From contig NZ_FTOT01000007.1 of the NCBI RefSeq assembly GCF_900156815.1, positions 1-64,000 on the forward strand: 64,000 nucleotides of DNA, in the 5' to 3' direction. The DNA is from Gemmobacter megaterium (GTDB lineage Bacteria; Pseudomonadota; Alphaproteobacteria; Rhodobacterales; Rhodobacteraceae). This document shows, piece by piece, positions 1 through 8,359 of this stretch. Numbering within the stretch: position 1 is the stretch's first letter; each line of letters opens with the position of its first letter. The position numbers were made by a program, and so were the translations under genes. The notes beneath the pieces are model-generated. The model made no database searches. It was given only the letters and a program-made list of their open reading frames with translations, and was not told the origin of the DNA.

Positions 1-321
1 CCATCAATGTCAAAGAGCACAACAATCCAGAACAAAAAACAACCGAACCGACCCAACTCTCACCGGGCCAACTCGACCATCCTTCCCAGATTGTCGACGT
101 CCGCTTCCGCCTCAGCTTCCACTTCCGCCACCGTCGCTTCCCGTCTGGTCCGCTTCGGTGAGGCGGTATTTAGGGAGGTTCGCCGGGGGCTGCAAGAGGA
201 AAATTTCGCAGAACCGTCGTTTTTCAAGAAAGACCGGGAAACACCCTCCCCGGCGGGCTGGTGGAGAAATTTCTGTTCAATTTGGCACCCTTGGAGCGCA
301 AGGTTCGCAAAGGCCCGCAGA
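1..321. other. Left-edge stretch without a convincing gene
   Basis: No frame here has the codon pattern or domain content of a real gene. The open frames that exist give Ser/Ala-rich or Arg-rich low-complexity translations and run into the 3' end of the neighbouring msrQ. The first 60 bases are visibly more AT-rich than the rest of the window. I see no clear terminator for msrQ. Confidence 0.5.
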
Positions 322-951
322 TCAGGCCGGCGCTGAGCGGCGAATCCGTCCCAAACGCAGAACGACAAGGCCCAGGACAATACCCAGGTAGACGATGGGC
401 TCCGGCGGCCAGGCCTTCACCACCATCAGGTAGTGCAAGGCCCCGGCGATTGTCGCCGGCCAGGCCAGCAGATGCAGTTGCCGCCAGGCGGCACCCCCCA
501 TCCGCCGGATGGCGCCATTGGTGCTGGTTGCCGCCAACGGCACCAGAAGCACGAACGCCAACATGCCGATGGTGATATAGGGGCGTTTTACCAGATCGCG
601 CGCGATCTCGTCCCAGCGCAACTGGATGTCCAGCACCAGCCACACCATCAGATGCAGCGCGGCATACCCGAAACCCAGCACTCCGATGGCGCGGCGGAAC
701 CGGATCAGGTTCACCCCGGTGGCCCGCAAGAGTGGCGATACGCAGAGCGCCGCAATGAGGAAACGCAGCGACCAGATGCCCAACTCGTGCTCCAAGGGGC
801 GCACAGGGTCGGGACCAAGACCGCCATTCGCAAGCAACCAGACCAACCAGAGTGCGGGAATCAGCCCGCCCAGCCAGACCGCTGCGGTCGGCACCCGGCG
901 CAGCCCACGGTTCGCCCGGCTGGCAATCGGCATCAGGGCGACGGGTGGCAT
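322..951 (-). CDS. msrQ: MsrQ, heme-binding membrane subunit of the periplasmic methionine sulfoxide reductase
   Basis: A 209-residue integral membrane protein of the ferric-reductase-like (YedZ) family with about six hydrophobic segments. MsrQ carries heme b and passes electrons from the respiratory chain to MsrP, which repairs oxidised methionine in periplasmic proteins. His residues near positions 100, 160 and 173 lie within membrane segments and are the likely heme ligands. Its ATG shares one base with the stop codon of msrP (TGATG), so the two are translationally coupled. Family assignment is firm; the ligand roles are inferred from the family. Confidence 0.93.
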   Translation of the reverse strand: MPPVALMPIASRANRGLRRVPTAAVWLGGLIPALWLVWLLANGGLGPDPVRPLEHELGIWSLRFLIAALCVSPLLRATGVNLIRFRRAIGVLGFGYAALHLMVWLVLDIQLRWDEIARDLVKRPYITIGMLAFVLLVPLAATSTNGAIRRMGGAAWRQLHLLAWPATIAGALHYLMVVKAWPPEPIVYLGIVLGLVVLRLGRIRRSAPA

Positions 952-1850
952 CAGTAGAAGCGCGCCAGATCCATGCCAGCGTATAATCCGGCGACTTCGT
1001 CTGCATACCCATTGAACATCAGCGTGTCGCGCCGCTTGGCAAACAACCCCTCACCGATCCGGCGTTCGCTGGCCTGGCTCCAGCGCGGATGATCGACCTG
1101 CGGGTTCACGTTCGCATAGAACCCGTACTCCTGCGGTTGCAGCATGTTCCAGGTGGTAGGCGGCTCGCGGTCCATCAGGCTGATGCGGACAATCGACTTG
1201 ATCGACTTGAACCCATACTTCCACGGCACCACCAGCCGGATAGGTGCGCCATTCTGCTTCGGCATCGGCTCACCATAGAGGCCGGTGGCCATCAACGTCA
1301 GCGGATGCATCGCCTCATCAAGACGCAGACCTTCGACATAGGGATAGTCGAGGTTCATCTTGCGCACCCCCGGCATTTCTTCGGGTCGGGCAAGCGTCTC
1401 GAAGGCCACATATTTCGCCCCCGGCAGGACACCGACCCTGTTCAGCAGCCCCGACAGCTCGAACCCCATCCACGGCACAATCATCGACCATGCTTCCACG
1501 CAGCGAAAGCGATAGATGCGCTCCTCGATGGTCTGTCCCTTCGTGACATCGGCCAGATCATACGTTCCCGGCTTCTCGACCAGGCCGTCAATCTTTACCG
1601 ACCACGGGTCTATTGTCATGGCACCGGCATGGCGCTTGGGGTCTTCCTTGCCAAAACCGAACTCGTAGAAATTGTTGTAGCTGGTGATGGCCTCAAGGCT
1701 GGTTGGCGCCTCGTCCACCGAATACCGCGCAAAGGCCGGACCGGCGACGGCGAACGCCCCGACCCCGGACAGCACGGCACGGCGCGACAGGAACAGGGAT
1801 TTCGGCGTCACATCCGACCAGCGGGGATCATCGGAACGAAATCGGCGCAT
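951..1850 (-). CDS. msrP: MsrP, molybdopterin-dependent periplasmic protein-methionine-sulfoxide reductase
   Basis: A 299-residue YedY-type molybdoenzyme. A Tat signal with the twin-arginine motif SRRAVLSG lies near residues 22-29 and ends in an AFA-type cleavage site near 41. The Mo-coordinating cysteine is Cys117 in the motif YRFRCVEAW. Being Tat-exported fits a cofactor loaded in the cytoplasm. The enzyme reduces methionine sulfoxide in periplasmic proteins with electrons from MsrQ, which is encoded directly downstream. The ATG start is preceded by GGAGG-like sequence, and the gene is divergent from a DUF302 gene. Confidence 0.95.
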   Translation of the reverse strand: MRRFRSDDPRWSDVTPKSLFLSRRAVLSGVGAFAVAGPAFARYSVDEAPTSLEAITSYNNFYEFGFGKEDPKRHAGAMTIDPWSVKIDGLVEKPGTYDLADVTKGQTIEERIYRFRCVEAWSMIVPWMGFELSGLLNRVGVLPGAKYVAFETLARPEEMPGVRKMNLDYPYVEGLRLDEAMHPLTLMATGLYGEPMPKQNGAPIRLVVPWKYGFKSIKSIVRISLMDREPPTTWNMLQPQEYGFYANVNPQVDHPRWSQASERRIGEGLFAKRRDTLMFNGYADEVAGLYAGMDLARFY

Positions 1851-1920
1851 TGGAACCTCCAGCAGTGCTTTGACAGATTACGCAGCAATTCGCAGCACAG
1901 CGCAAAAGTAATACACCCCG

Positions 1921-1934
1921 TCACGCCATCGTGA
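1921..1934. promoter_or_regulatory. Inverted repeat in the msrP / DUF302 divergent spacer
   Basis: TCACG-N4-CGTGA is a perfect 5+5 bp palindrome about 70 bases upstream of msrP and 80 bases upstream of the DUF302 gene. It sits where an operator for either promoter could be. I do not recognise a named regulator's consensus, so the role is only a guess. Confidence 0.3.
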
Positions 1935-2014
1935 CACGTCAACGCCAGTAGACATATTCATATCTGCGCATCATTCTGTCGTCAGGCCAACCTGGCCAGA
2001 CCGGAGGAGATCCC

Positions 2015-2449
2015 ATGTTCCGCACGCTTGTCGCTGCCAGTTTGCTTGCAGCCGCCACTCCCGCCTCGGCAGAGTTCATCACCCGCACCGTGGAAGGCAG
2101 CTTCGACGACATCGCCTTTGCCGTTGAAAGCGCGATCGTCGGCAAGGGCCTTGTCATCGACTCCGTCAGCCATGTCGGGGAAATGCTCGAGCGGACGAAG
2201 GCAGATGTCGGCGGCGCGCGCACCGTGTTCGACCAGGCCGATGTCTACAGCTTCTGCTCGGCCAGCCTCTCGCGTAAAGTAATGGAAGCAGATCCTGAAA
2301 ATATCCAGTTCTGCCCCTATGGAATCATCGTCTATGCCTTGCCGGATCAGCCTGGCAAAATATCCGTCGGCTATCGGAGCTTTCCCGACGGCCCCATGCA
2401 GGAGGTTCAAAACCTGCTGGAGGCGATCATCTCGGATGCGGTGGAGTGA
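2015..2449 (+). CDS. Secreted DUF302 domain protein
   Basis: A 144-residue protein with a cleavable signal peptide (ends PASA near residue 19). One DUF302 domain follows, marked by the FxxxxxxxxxAIVGKGL helix and the later FCSASLS / CPYGIIVYALP strands that typify the family. The function of DUF302 proteins is not settled. Two cysteines (near 84 and 100) could form a disulfide in the periplasm. A GGAGGAG ribosome site precedes the ATG. It is transcribed away from msrP and stands alone. Confidence 0.85.
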   Translation: MFRTLVAASLLAAATPASAEFITRTVEGSFDDIAFAVESAIVGKGLVIDSVSHVGEMLERTKADVGGARTVFDQADVYSFCSASLSRKVMEADPENIQFCPYGIIVYALPDQPGKISVGYRSFPDGPMQEVQNLLEAIISDAVE

Positions 2450-2585
2450 TCACGTGGATTCACGCCGCCTGACACCCGCGTGAGAAACGTCCGGTTTGCC
2501 GCGTCACGGTCCTTTCGATCCGATTTCAAGGGGGCCTGACGTGAATATGACAGTGATCTGTGGCCGCCCCCTTGCGTATTTCCTG

Positions 2586-2605
2586 CGATGCCAACGTCGG
2601 CATCG
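2586..2605 (+). promoter_or_regulatory. Inverted repeat just upstream of the fasciclin gene
   Basis: CGATGCC-N6-GGCATCG forms a perfect 7-bp inverted repeat ending about 20 bases before the fasciclin start codon, overlapping the expected 5' untranslated region. It could be an operator or a hairpin affecting translation. No known consensus is recognised. Confidence 0.3.
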
Positions 2606-2624
2606 TCTGAATACGGAGTGACCG

Positions 2625-3107
2625 ATGATCCGCAGAACTTTTCTGGCACTGACCGCATCGACGTTCCTGGCCGCACCGGCCCTTGCAGATGGGCATTCCA
2701 AGGACATCGTCGATACGGCGGTGGAGGCCGGCAGCTTTACCACACTCGTTGCCGCCGTACAGGCCGCCGGTCTGGTCGAGACGCTCAAGGGCGAAGGCCC
2801 GTTCACCGTCTTTGCGCCGACGGACGAAGCCTTTGCGAAACTTCCCGCAGGCACCGTCGACGACCTGTTGAAGCCCGAGAACAAGGACAAGCTGACGGCC
2901 GTCCTCACCTACCACGTTGTGCCGGGCAAGGTGATGTCCACCGACCTGTCGAACGGAATGACGGCCGCAACGGTCCAAGGGGCCGAAGTGACCATCATGA
3001 CCGAAGGCGGAGTAAAGGTGAACGAGGCAAATGTCGTGACCGCAGACATCGCGGCCTCGAATGGCGTGATCCATGTCATCGACAGCGTGATCCTGCCGCC
3101 GATGTGA
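2625..3107 (+). CDS. Secreted fasciclin (FAS1) domain protein
   Basis: A 160-residue protein with an N-terminal signal peptide (ALADG cleavage region near residues 20-23) and one FAS1 domain covering most of the rest. The FAS1 H1 box is visible as [13 protein letters not shown] and the H2 region as [13 protein letters not shown] at the C-terminus. Single-domain FAS1 proteins are exported and implicated in adhesion or stress response in alphaproteobacteria; the precise role is unknown. A GGAG ribosome site lies 8 bases before the ATG. The gene is monocistronic and followed by a hairpin. Confidence 0.93.
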   Translation: MIRRTFLALTASTFLAAPALADGHSKDIVDTAVEAGSFTTLVAAVQAAGLVETLKGEGPFTVFAPTDEAFAKLPAGTVDDLLKPENKDKLTAVLTYHVVPGKVMSTDLSNGMTAATVQGAEVTIMTEGGVKVNEANVVTADIAASNGVIHVIDSVILPPM

Positions 3108-3114
3108 ACCTTGT

Positions 3115-3136
3115 CGGGCCGGGGCAACCCGGCCCG
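3115..3136 (+). terminator. Hairpin terminator after the fasciclin gene
   Basis: Perfect 9-bp GC stem (CGGGCCGGG / CCCGGCCCG) closed by a GCAA tetraloop, starting 8 bases after the stop codon. The following T-run is weak, so termination may be partial or the hairpin may mainly protect the mRNA end. It also lies at the 3' end of the convergent WGR gene. Confidence 0.6.
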
Positions 3137-3143
3137 CTTCATC

Positions 3144-3365
3144 TCAGGCGATACGAATCTTGCGGAACCCGCGTTTTTCTGCGCGACCGCACCATGACTC
3201 TGCGGCGACGACGGCGTCCCGAAGGTTGGAAAACCAGGAAACGATCGGACGCGACCGACACCCTGATGCGCCCCATTCCCGCAACACGGAATACTCGCCG
3301 AAGAGATTCTCCGTCACCTCGACGCGATAGAATCGGCCCGGCCGCGTGAACAGCAGCGCCAGCAC
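3144..3365 (-). CDS. Small stand-alone WGR-domain protein
   Basis: About 73 residues made almost entirely of one WGR-like domain: FYRVEVTENLFGEYSVLREWG followed by basic residues and a helix with the pattern AVVAAESW. WGR domains bind DNA or RNA and in eukaryotes occur in PARPs; the canonical WGRxG appears here as WGASG (Trp31). I chose the GTG start immediately downstream of the dapB stop, because it has GGGG upstream and avoids overlap. An ATG 36 bases further up overlaps dapB and is possible. Function of lone bacterial WGR proteins is unknown. Confidence 0.65.
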   Translation of the reverse strand: MLALLFTRPGRFYRVEVTENLFGEYSVLREWGASGCRSRPIVSWFSNLRDAVVAAESWCGRAEKRGFRKIRIA

Positions 3366-3366
3366 C

Positions 3367-4176
3367 CTACAACCCCAGCACATCAAGCATGTCATATTCA
3401 CCCGGCTTCTGGCCCTGCCCCCATAGCGCCGCCTTCAGCGCCCCACGGGCAAAGATGGCCCGGTCGGTGGCCAGATGGCGCAGAACAATACGCTCACCGT
3501 CGGCGGCGAAGATCACATCATGCTCGCCAACGACATCGCCGCCCCGAATCGCTGCAAAGCCGATCCGCCCGCGACCGCGCGCGCCGGTGATGCCATCGCG
3601 GCCCCGGTCCGCAACATCGTCCAGCACCACGCCGCGCCCCTCTGCGGCCGCCTCGCCCAGCATCAACGCGGTACCGGACGGCGCATCGACCTTCATACGG
3701 TGATGGGCCTCGACCACTTCGATATCCCAATCCGCGTCCAGCGCCGCTGCCACCTTGCGCGTCAACTGCACCAGCAGGTTGACGCCCAGACTCATGTTTC
3801 CGGCCCGCACAATCACCGCGTGGCGCGATGCCGCCGCAATCCTGCCCAGGTGCTCTGCCTCCAGCCCTGTGGTGCCGATGACATGCACCGCGCGCGCCTG
3901 CGCGGCGAGGGCGGCGAACTCCACCGTCGCGGCTGGCACGGTAAAGTCAATGACGGCCTGCGCGCGCGCAAAGGCCTCCAACGGATCGTCTGTCACCAGA
4001 ACGCCGATATCGCCTCCGCCCATGCAGGCGCCGACATCGCGCCCGACCCAAGGATGACCTGTCCGTTCCACGCAGGCCACCAGCCGCGCCGCATCGCTGG
4101 CCATCACGGTATGGACCAGCATCTGCCCCATGCGGCCCGAAGCCCCAGTGATCACGATTCCCGGCAATTCGGCCAT
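3367..4176 (-). CDS. dapB: 4-hydroxy-tetrahydrodipicolinate reductase
   Basis: A 269-residue cytosolic enzyme of the lysine/diaminopimelate pathway that reduces the cyclised product of DapA with NAD(P)H. The Rossmann motif GASGRMGQ is at residues 12-19. The substrate-binding and catalytic signature [16 protein letters not shown] lies near residues 155-170, with the His pair and Lys expected for DapB. Length is normal. It is divergent from rbfA and is followed almost immediately by the small WGR gene. Confidence 0.97.
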   Translation of the reverse strand: MAELPGIVITGASGRMGQMLVHTVMASDAARLVACVERTGHPWVGRDVGACMGGGDIGVLVTDDPLEAFARAQAVIDFTVPAATVEFAALAAQARAVHVIGTTGLEAEHLGRIAAASRHAVIVRAGNMSLGVNLLVQLTRKVAAALDADWDIEVVEAHHRMKVDAPSGTALMLGEAAAEGRGVVLDDVADRGRDGITGARGRGRIGFAAIRGGDVVGEHDVIFAADGERIVLRHLATDRAIFARGALKAALWGQGQKPGEYDMLDVLGL

Positions 4177-4339
4177 GCGCTTCCCCTGCTTTCGTCTTGC
4201 ATCAGATATCCTCGGGGTGTCCGGGGCTCAGGCAACCCCCGGCGCCAGCCGCAGGGCATCCTTGCCTCCATACCGCACAGGAATCGCTCATGCAAAGCCG
4301 CCCGTTGCGGGAATGCGCCGAAACGCCTATCTGGGAGTG

Positions 4340-4759
4340 ATGGCACAGAACAGTTTCTCCTCGGGCCCCGGCCCATCGCAACGTCAGCTTCGCGTCGGCG
4401 AACTCATCCGCCGCACGTTGTCCGACGTGTTGAACCGGGCCGACGTACATGACCCCGACCTCAACCGCATGTCGATCACGGTGGGCGAAGTCACCGTCTC
4501 GACCGACCTCAAGGTTGCAACTTGCTATGTCATGCCGCTTGGCGGCGCGGATCCGCAGGGGGCGATTGCGGCCCTGGCCCGCAACAAGGGCGAGCTGCGC
4601 CATCATATCGGCAAGGCGCTCACGTTGAAGTTCGCGCCGGATCTGCGGTTCCGCATCGACGAGACGTTTGATCGCCTGGACGAAACGCGGCGACTGTTCT
4701 CGGATGAACGCGTCCGCCGCGATATTTCGGGCCCCGACACCGAAGATGATGATCAGTAA
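4340..4759 (+). CDS. rbfA: Ribosome-binding factor A
   Basis: A 139-residue KH-like protein that binds the 30S subunit and helps mature the 16S rRNA 5' end. The start at MAQNSF was chosen because GGGAG lies 3-7 bases upstream and RbfA proteins begin shortly before the conserved [11 protein letters not shown] segment. The core motif [18 protein letters not shown] and the family's C-terminal RRLF helix are present. The acidic tail (DTEDDDQ) overlaps the start of the next gene by 14 bases. Confidence 0.95.
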   Translation: MAQNSFSSGPGPSQRQLRVGELIRRTLSDVLNRADVHDPDLNRMSITVGEVTVSTDLKVATCYVMPLGGADPQGAIAALARNKGELRHHIGKALTLKFAPDLRFRIDETFDRLDETRRLFSDERVRRDISGPDTEDDDQ

Positions 4760-5471
4760 GGCAATTATTGCCTTATTGGCCATGGCGGGCGCTGCCATGG
4801 CCTCGCCTTGCCGCCTCACCAGCTTCGAGGGCACCAGCTACACGCTTTGCGAGGTTCGGGCGGATCAGGATGTCCGGCTCTTCCTGAACGCACCTGATGG
4901 CAGCCTTCTGGGCAACTTTCCCGGAATCGATGCCATGCTTGCCCCCGGCAAACTGGGCTTTGCAATGAACGCCGGGATGTATCATCCGGATCGCACGCCG
5001 GTCGGGCTCTATATAGAGAATCACCGGGAGATCACCCCGCTCGTGACATCGCCGGGGCCGGGCAATTTCGGCCTGCTCCCGAATGGCGTGTTCTGCATCG
5101 CACCTGACGGCAGCTTCGCAATCACCGAATCGCGGGCATTCGGGCTATCAGGGCCGGACTGCCGGTTCGCCAGCCAATCGGGGCCGATGCTGGTGATTGA
5201 TGGCGATCTGCACCCGCGATTCCTGCCCGACTCGACGTCGCGCTACGTGCGGAACGGTGTCGGTATCAGTCTCGACGGACAACAGGCGCTCTTTGCGATC
5301 TCGGGCAGCCGCGTGACGTTCCACGAATTTGCGCGCTTTTTCCGCGACGGACTTGGCCTGCGCAACGCGCTCTATTTCGACGGGAACATTTCGCGCATCT
5401 ACGCGCCCAATCTCGGGCGCAGTGACTTTGGCTTCCCCATGGGGCCGGTGGTCGGGCTTGTGCGCGACTGA
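4746..5471 (+). CDS. Secreted phosphodiester glycosidase / NAGPA-like (DUF2233) protein
   Basis: A 241-residue protein beginning with a signal peptide (AMAGAAMA, cleavage before SPC). The NAGPA/DUF2233 core shows [26 protein letters not shown]-type and [10 protein letters not shown] segments, and the C-terminal DG-N substrate-site motif (YFDGNIS). Family members hydrolyse phosphodiester-linked sugars on glycoconjugates; the bacterial substrate is unknown. The tandem ATGs overlap the end of rbfA, so the two are co-transcribed, although no functional link is evident. Confidence 0.82.
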   Translation: MMISKAIIALLAMAGAAMASPCRLTSFEGTSYTLCEVRADQDVRLFLNAPDGSLLGNFPGIDAMLAPGKLGFAMNAGMYHPDRTPVGLYIENHREITPLVTSPGPGNFGLLPNGVFCIAPDGSFAITESRAFGLSGPDCRFASQSGPMLVIDGDLHPRFLPDSTSRYVRNGVGISLDGQQALFAISGSRVTFHEFARFFRDGLGLRNALYFDGNISRIYAPNLGRSDFGFPMGPVVGLVRD

Positions 5472-5476
5472 CGGGC

Positions 5477-5992
5477 TCAGCTGCCCATCAACATCGTCCA
5501 CCAGATCTTGCCATTCTTCTCCTGGAACAGCGAAAAGCCGAAATACCGCGCTTCCGGGTTGAGAACGATGGCGCGGGTGTCCGGGTCTTCCATCCAGGCG
5601 GCCAGAGTTTCCAGTTCCGTTTCATAGGTCTCGGAAATCAGCTCGCCCAGAACGGTTCCGGGATACCCCACCCGCTGCGCCCGCTGGATCGGCGACGAGC
5701 CGTCTGACCCGAAATGCCATGGCCGGTTCTGGACGGACATGTCGCGCGAATGAGTTGCCGCCGCCGCATTCAGTTCTGCGCTCATCTGCACCGGCACAAG
5801 ACCGCGCGATTGGCGGATGGCGTTGACGGCATCAATCTGACGCAACTGGATGCGTCCGACATCGCCTTCGCGGATCTTGTAGACTTGCGGCAGGGGCTTG
5901 CCGTCGGGCCCCAGTTGACCGCCGATTCCCCCGGCACAGGCCGCCATGAACAGGGTCGCACCCAGCGCAAGCAGCACATTTCTACGCACCAT
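5477..5992 (-). CDS. CAP (SCP/PR-1) domain lipoprotein
   Basis: A 171-residue protein with a lipoprotein signal: the lipobox LFMAAC puts the acylated cysteine at residue 19. The CAP domain follows, with helix IDAVNAIRQSRGL, the His in AAATHSRDM and the GELISE motif near residue 118. CAP proteins in bacteria are secreted or envelope-bound; their activity is not established. It is convergent with the NAGPA-like gene, with 5 bases between stops, and divergent from the L,D-transpeptidase gene. Confidence 0.87.
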   Translation of the reverse strand: MVRRNVLLALGATLFMAACAGGIGGQLGPDGKPLPQVYKIREGDVGRIQLRQIDAVNAIRQSRGLVPVQMSAELNAAAATHSRDMSVQNRPWHFGSDGSSPIQRAQRVGYPGTVLGELISETYETELETLAAWMEDPDTRAIVLNPEARYFGFSLFQEKNGKIWWTMLMGS

Positions 5993-6188
5993 AGGAAACC
6001 CACCTCGTTATCATCGTATTCTGCGCTGCCATACATGATAGACGGTCCGGGGGCAAACCCCGCCAATGACGCCTGCGTGATCGACGGCGATTGTGGCCAT
6101 TCCCTGCCGATACCCGGCGCGGGGAACGGGGGTTTGAATTGCGCAGGCTTGGCTGGCCGCGTATGACACCCATATAACACTGTACATA

Positions 6189-6200
6189 CTCTGATCAGAG
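6189..6200. promoter_or_regulatory. 12-bp perfect palindrome upstream of the L,D-transpeptidase gene
   Basis: CTCTGATCAGAG is a perfect palindrome located 25 bases before the L,D-transpeptidase start codon in a 232-bp divergent spacer. Its position suits an operator, but the regulator is unknown. Confidence 0.3.
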
Positions 6201-6224
6201 CAGACCGACCGGAAGGACCGCCGC

Positions 6225-6830
6225 ATGTCGCGCGACAGCCTGCACCGCATCAACCGCCGCCTCTTTCTTGGATCCGCCGCCATGGCGGCCACCGGCCTTT
6301 CGATGCCCGCCCTTGCCCAGACCACCGGCACAACCGAAATGGAATCTGCCGCAGGCGGGGCCGTTCGGCGCAACATCTCCAGCTTTCGCACGTTGCAATG
6401 GCAGCCCTATTTCGACAACCTCAGGAATGGGGCCATCCTGGTCGACCTGACCTCGCGCGCCTTGCACTACTGGTCCGAAGACCAGTCGGTCTACCGCCTC
6501 TATCCGACCTCGGTGCCATTGTCCGAAGATCTGACGCGGCGCGGCCGGACATCTGTTGTGCAAAAGGTCACAAATCCCCCATGGCGGCCGACGCCCTCGA
6601 TGAAGGCGCGCAACCCCGAGTGGCCGGATATGGTTCCCGGTGGCTCGCCCGAAAACCCGCTTGGCGTGCGTGCGCTCTATCTATCGTGGACTTACTACCG
6701 AATCCACGGCACCCACGACACACGCAAGATCGGGCGGCGCTCATCCAACGGCTGTGTTGGTCTCTATAATGAACACATCCTCGAACTCTTTGATCTGTCC
6801 AAAGTGGGCACGCAGGTGTTGCTGATTTGA
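6225..6830 (+). CDS. L,D-transpeptidase (YkuD family), Tat-exported
   Basis: A 201-residue periplasmic enzyme of the YkuD fold that forms 3-3 peptidoglycan cross-links or attaches proteins to peptidoglycan. The signal region contains twin arginines (NRRLFLGS, residues 10-17) ending in ALA-Q near 31, pointing to Tat export. The catalytic motif is HGTHDTRKIG...SSNGCVGL, with His161/His164 and the nucleophile Cys177. Ribosome site GGAAGGA precedes the ATG. Confidence 0.93.
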   Translation: MSRDSLHRINRRLFLGSAAMAATGLSMPALAQTTGTTEMESAAGGAVRRNISSFRTLQWQPYFDNLRNGAILVDLTSRALHYWSEDQSVYRLYPTSVPLSEDLTRRGRTSVVQKVTNPPWRPTPSMKARNPEWPDMVPGGSPENPLGVRALYLSWTYYRIHGTHDTRKIGRRSSNGCVGLYNEHILELFDLSKVGTQVLLI

Positions 6831-6974
6831 CAACGTGGCCGTTGGGCCACATGACATCTGCTTTCCCCCGTTGCGTTTTCTCCGCGCCAGTGGTTAGGAA
6901 TGGATTACGAGGCATCTTGTTCGCGCCTGTAGCTGCCCTCATTCCTTTGGCTACGGGTTTATCTGGAGGTTACC

Positions 6975-7151
6975 ATGAAGAAAATCGCTCTCGCTGCCGC
7001 CCTGTCGCTGGCCGCTTCGACCGCGTTCGCCGGTGGCTTGGCCACCCCGATCGTCGAACCCCCGGTTGTCGAGGCCAAAACCTCGTCGTCCTCGGGCATC
7101 CTGATCCCGCTGCTGCTGCTGGTCATCGTTGCCGCTGCTGCATCGAAGTGA
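6975..7151 (+). CDS. Small secreted / membrane-anchored protein of unknown function
   Basis: A 58-residue protein with a textbook signal peptide (MKKIALAAALSLAASTAFA, cleavage before GG). A short Pro/Val/Ser linker follows, then a C-terminal hydrophobic helix (GILIPLLLLVIVAAAAS), so the mature product is a roughly 39-residue single-span peptide. A strong TGGAGG ribosome site lies 7 bases upstream, and a strong terminator follows, which argues for real and substantial expression. I do not recognise the family. Confidence 0.8.
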   Translation: MKKIALAAALSLAASTAFAGGLATPIVEPPVVEAKTSSSSGILIPLLLLVIVAAAASK

Positions 7152-7170
7152 TCTGACGCAAGTCAAACGA

Positions 7171-7200
7171 AAAGGGCGCCCCTTGCCGGGCGCCCTTTTT
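7171..7200 (+). terminator. Rho-independent terminator after the 58-aa gene
   Basis: Perfect 10-bp stem AAAGGGCGCC / GGCGCCCTTT with an 8-base loop, followed by TT. It starts 20 bases after the stop codon. The A-rich 5' side also makes it usable from the opposite strand by the convergent hemH. Confidence 0.9.
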
Positions 7201-7249
7201 GTTTGGCTTGTGCTGCGGCAGACACGGACCACAGCCAAAGGGCTGGCTG

Positions 7250-8296
7250 TCAGACCCAGCCAGCCAGATTCTCCTCGATCACCGTGACCAGCGCGGAAAT
7301 ATGCGCAGCGTCGTCGTTCAGGCAGGGGATATAGGTGAATGTCTCCCCCCCCGCATGGACGAAGGCCTCCTGGATTTCGCCCTGAATCTCTTCGAGTGTC
7401 TCGATGCAATCGGCGGAAAACGCGGGTGCGATTACAGCGATGTTCTTCTTGCCCTGCCGCGCCAGGTCGGCCACATGCTCAACCGTGTAGGGGCGCAGCC
7501 ATTCCTCACGTCCAAAGACGGATTGGAACGTGGTATCAATGCTGCCCTTTTCCCATCCCAGCCGTTCACGCAGCAGGCGAGAGGTTTTCTGGCATTTGCA
7601 GTGGTAGGGATCGCCCTCCATCAGGTAGCGCTTCGGCATCCCGTGATAGCTGGCCACCAGCACATCGGGCTTGCGCTCCAGCCCGGCATAGACCCGTTCC
7701 ACCGACTGGGCCAGCGCCTCGATATAGGCAGGGTGCCCAAAGTACTCGGGCACGGTACGCGCCGCAGGCTGCGCCTTTTCCGCCATCAGCGCGCGAAAGA
7801 ACTGGTCGTTGGCGGTCGCGGTGGTCGCACCTGCATATTGCGGATACAGCGGAAAGAACACGATCCTGTCGCAGCCCGCCTGCACCATCTCGCGCACCTT
7901 GGTGGCCGTGGCCGGGTTGCCGTATCGCATACAGAAATCGACCATGACCGCATCGCCATGACGCTCGCCGATCGCGGCGGCGATCTTTGCAGTCTGCACC
8001 TTGGTGATCGTCATCAGGGGGCTTTCGCCCTTGTCATGGTTCCAGATCAGCTTGTAGTTCGCGCCACTGGTGAACGGTCGCTTGGTCAGGATCACCAGTT
8101 GCAACAGCGGCTGCCACTTCCATGCCGGAAAGTCGATCACGCGCTTGTCTGACAGAAACTCGTTCAGATAGCGCCGCATCGACCAATAGTCATAATTGTC
8201 AGGCGTGCCGAGATTCGCCAGCAGAACCCCAACTTTGCGCGGCGGGACGGGCGGGTGGTCGGCGGGCAGCAGGGCGGTGGCCTTGGGTTCGGGCAT
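7250..8296 (-). CDS. hemH: Ferrochelatase
   Basis: A 348-residue enzyme that inserts Fe(II) into protoporphyrin IX, the last step of heme synthesis, at the cytoplasmic membrane face. Visible signatures are VGVLLANLGTPD near the N-terminus, the region with FFPLYPQYAG, the metal-site SYHGMPKRY, and the C-terminal PAFSADCIETLEE. The start at MPEPKA was chosen because GAGGA lies 7 bases upstream. It lies 63 bases downstream of a SAM methyltransferase gene on the same strand. Confidence 0.97.
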   Translation of the reverse strand: MPEPKATALLPADHPPVPPRKVGVLLANLGTPDNYDYWSMRRYLNEFLSDKRVIDFPAWKWQPLLQLVILTKRPFTSGANYKLIWNHDKGESPLMTITKVQTAKIAAAIGERHGDAVMVDFCMRYGNPATATKVREMVQAGCDRIVFFPLYPQYAGATTATANDQFFRALMAEKAQPAARTVPEYFGHPAYIEALAQSVERVYAGLERKPDVLVASYHGMPKRYLMEGDPYHCKCQKTSRLLRERLGWEKGSIDTTFQSVFGREEWLRPYTVEHVADLARQGKKNIAVIAPAFSADCIETLEEIQGEIQEAFVHAGGETFTYIPCLNDDAAHISALVTVIEENLAGWV

Positions 8297-8359
8297 CGGA
8301 GTTCCTCTGGCATCCGGGCTGGGACATGTCCCAGATAAGCGGATTTCTGGCAGGGTCAA

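Noticed and set aside
7-336. Plus-strand open frame of 109 codons at the left edge
   Set aside because: Ser/Ala/Thr low-complexity translation, no domain-like pattern, no ribosome site, and it runs antisense into msrQ.
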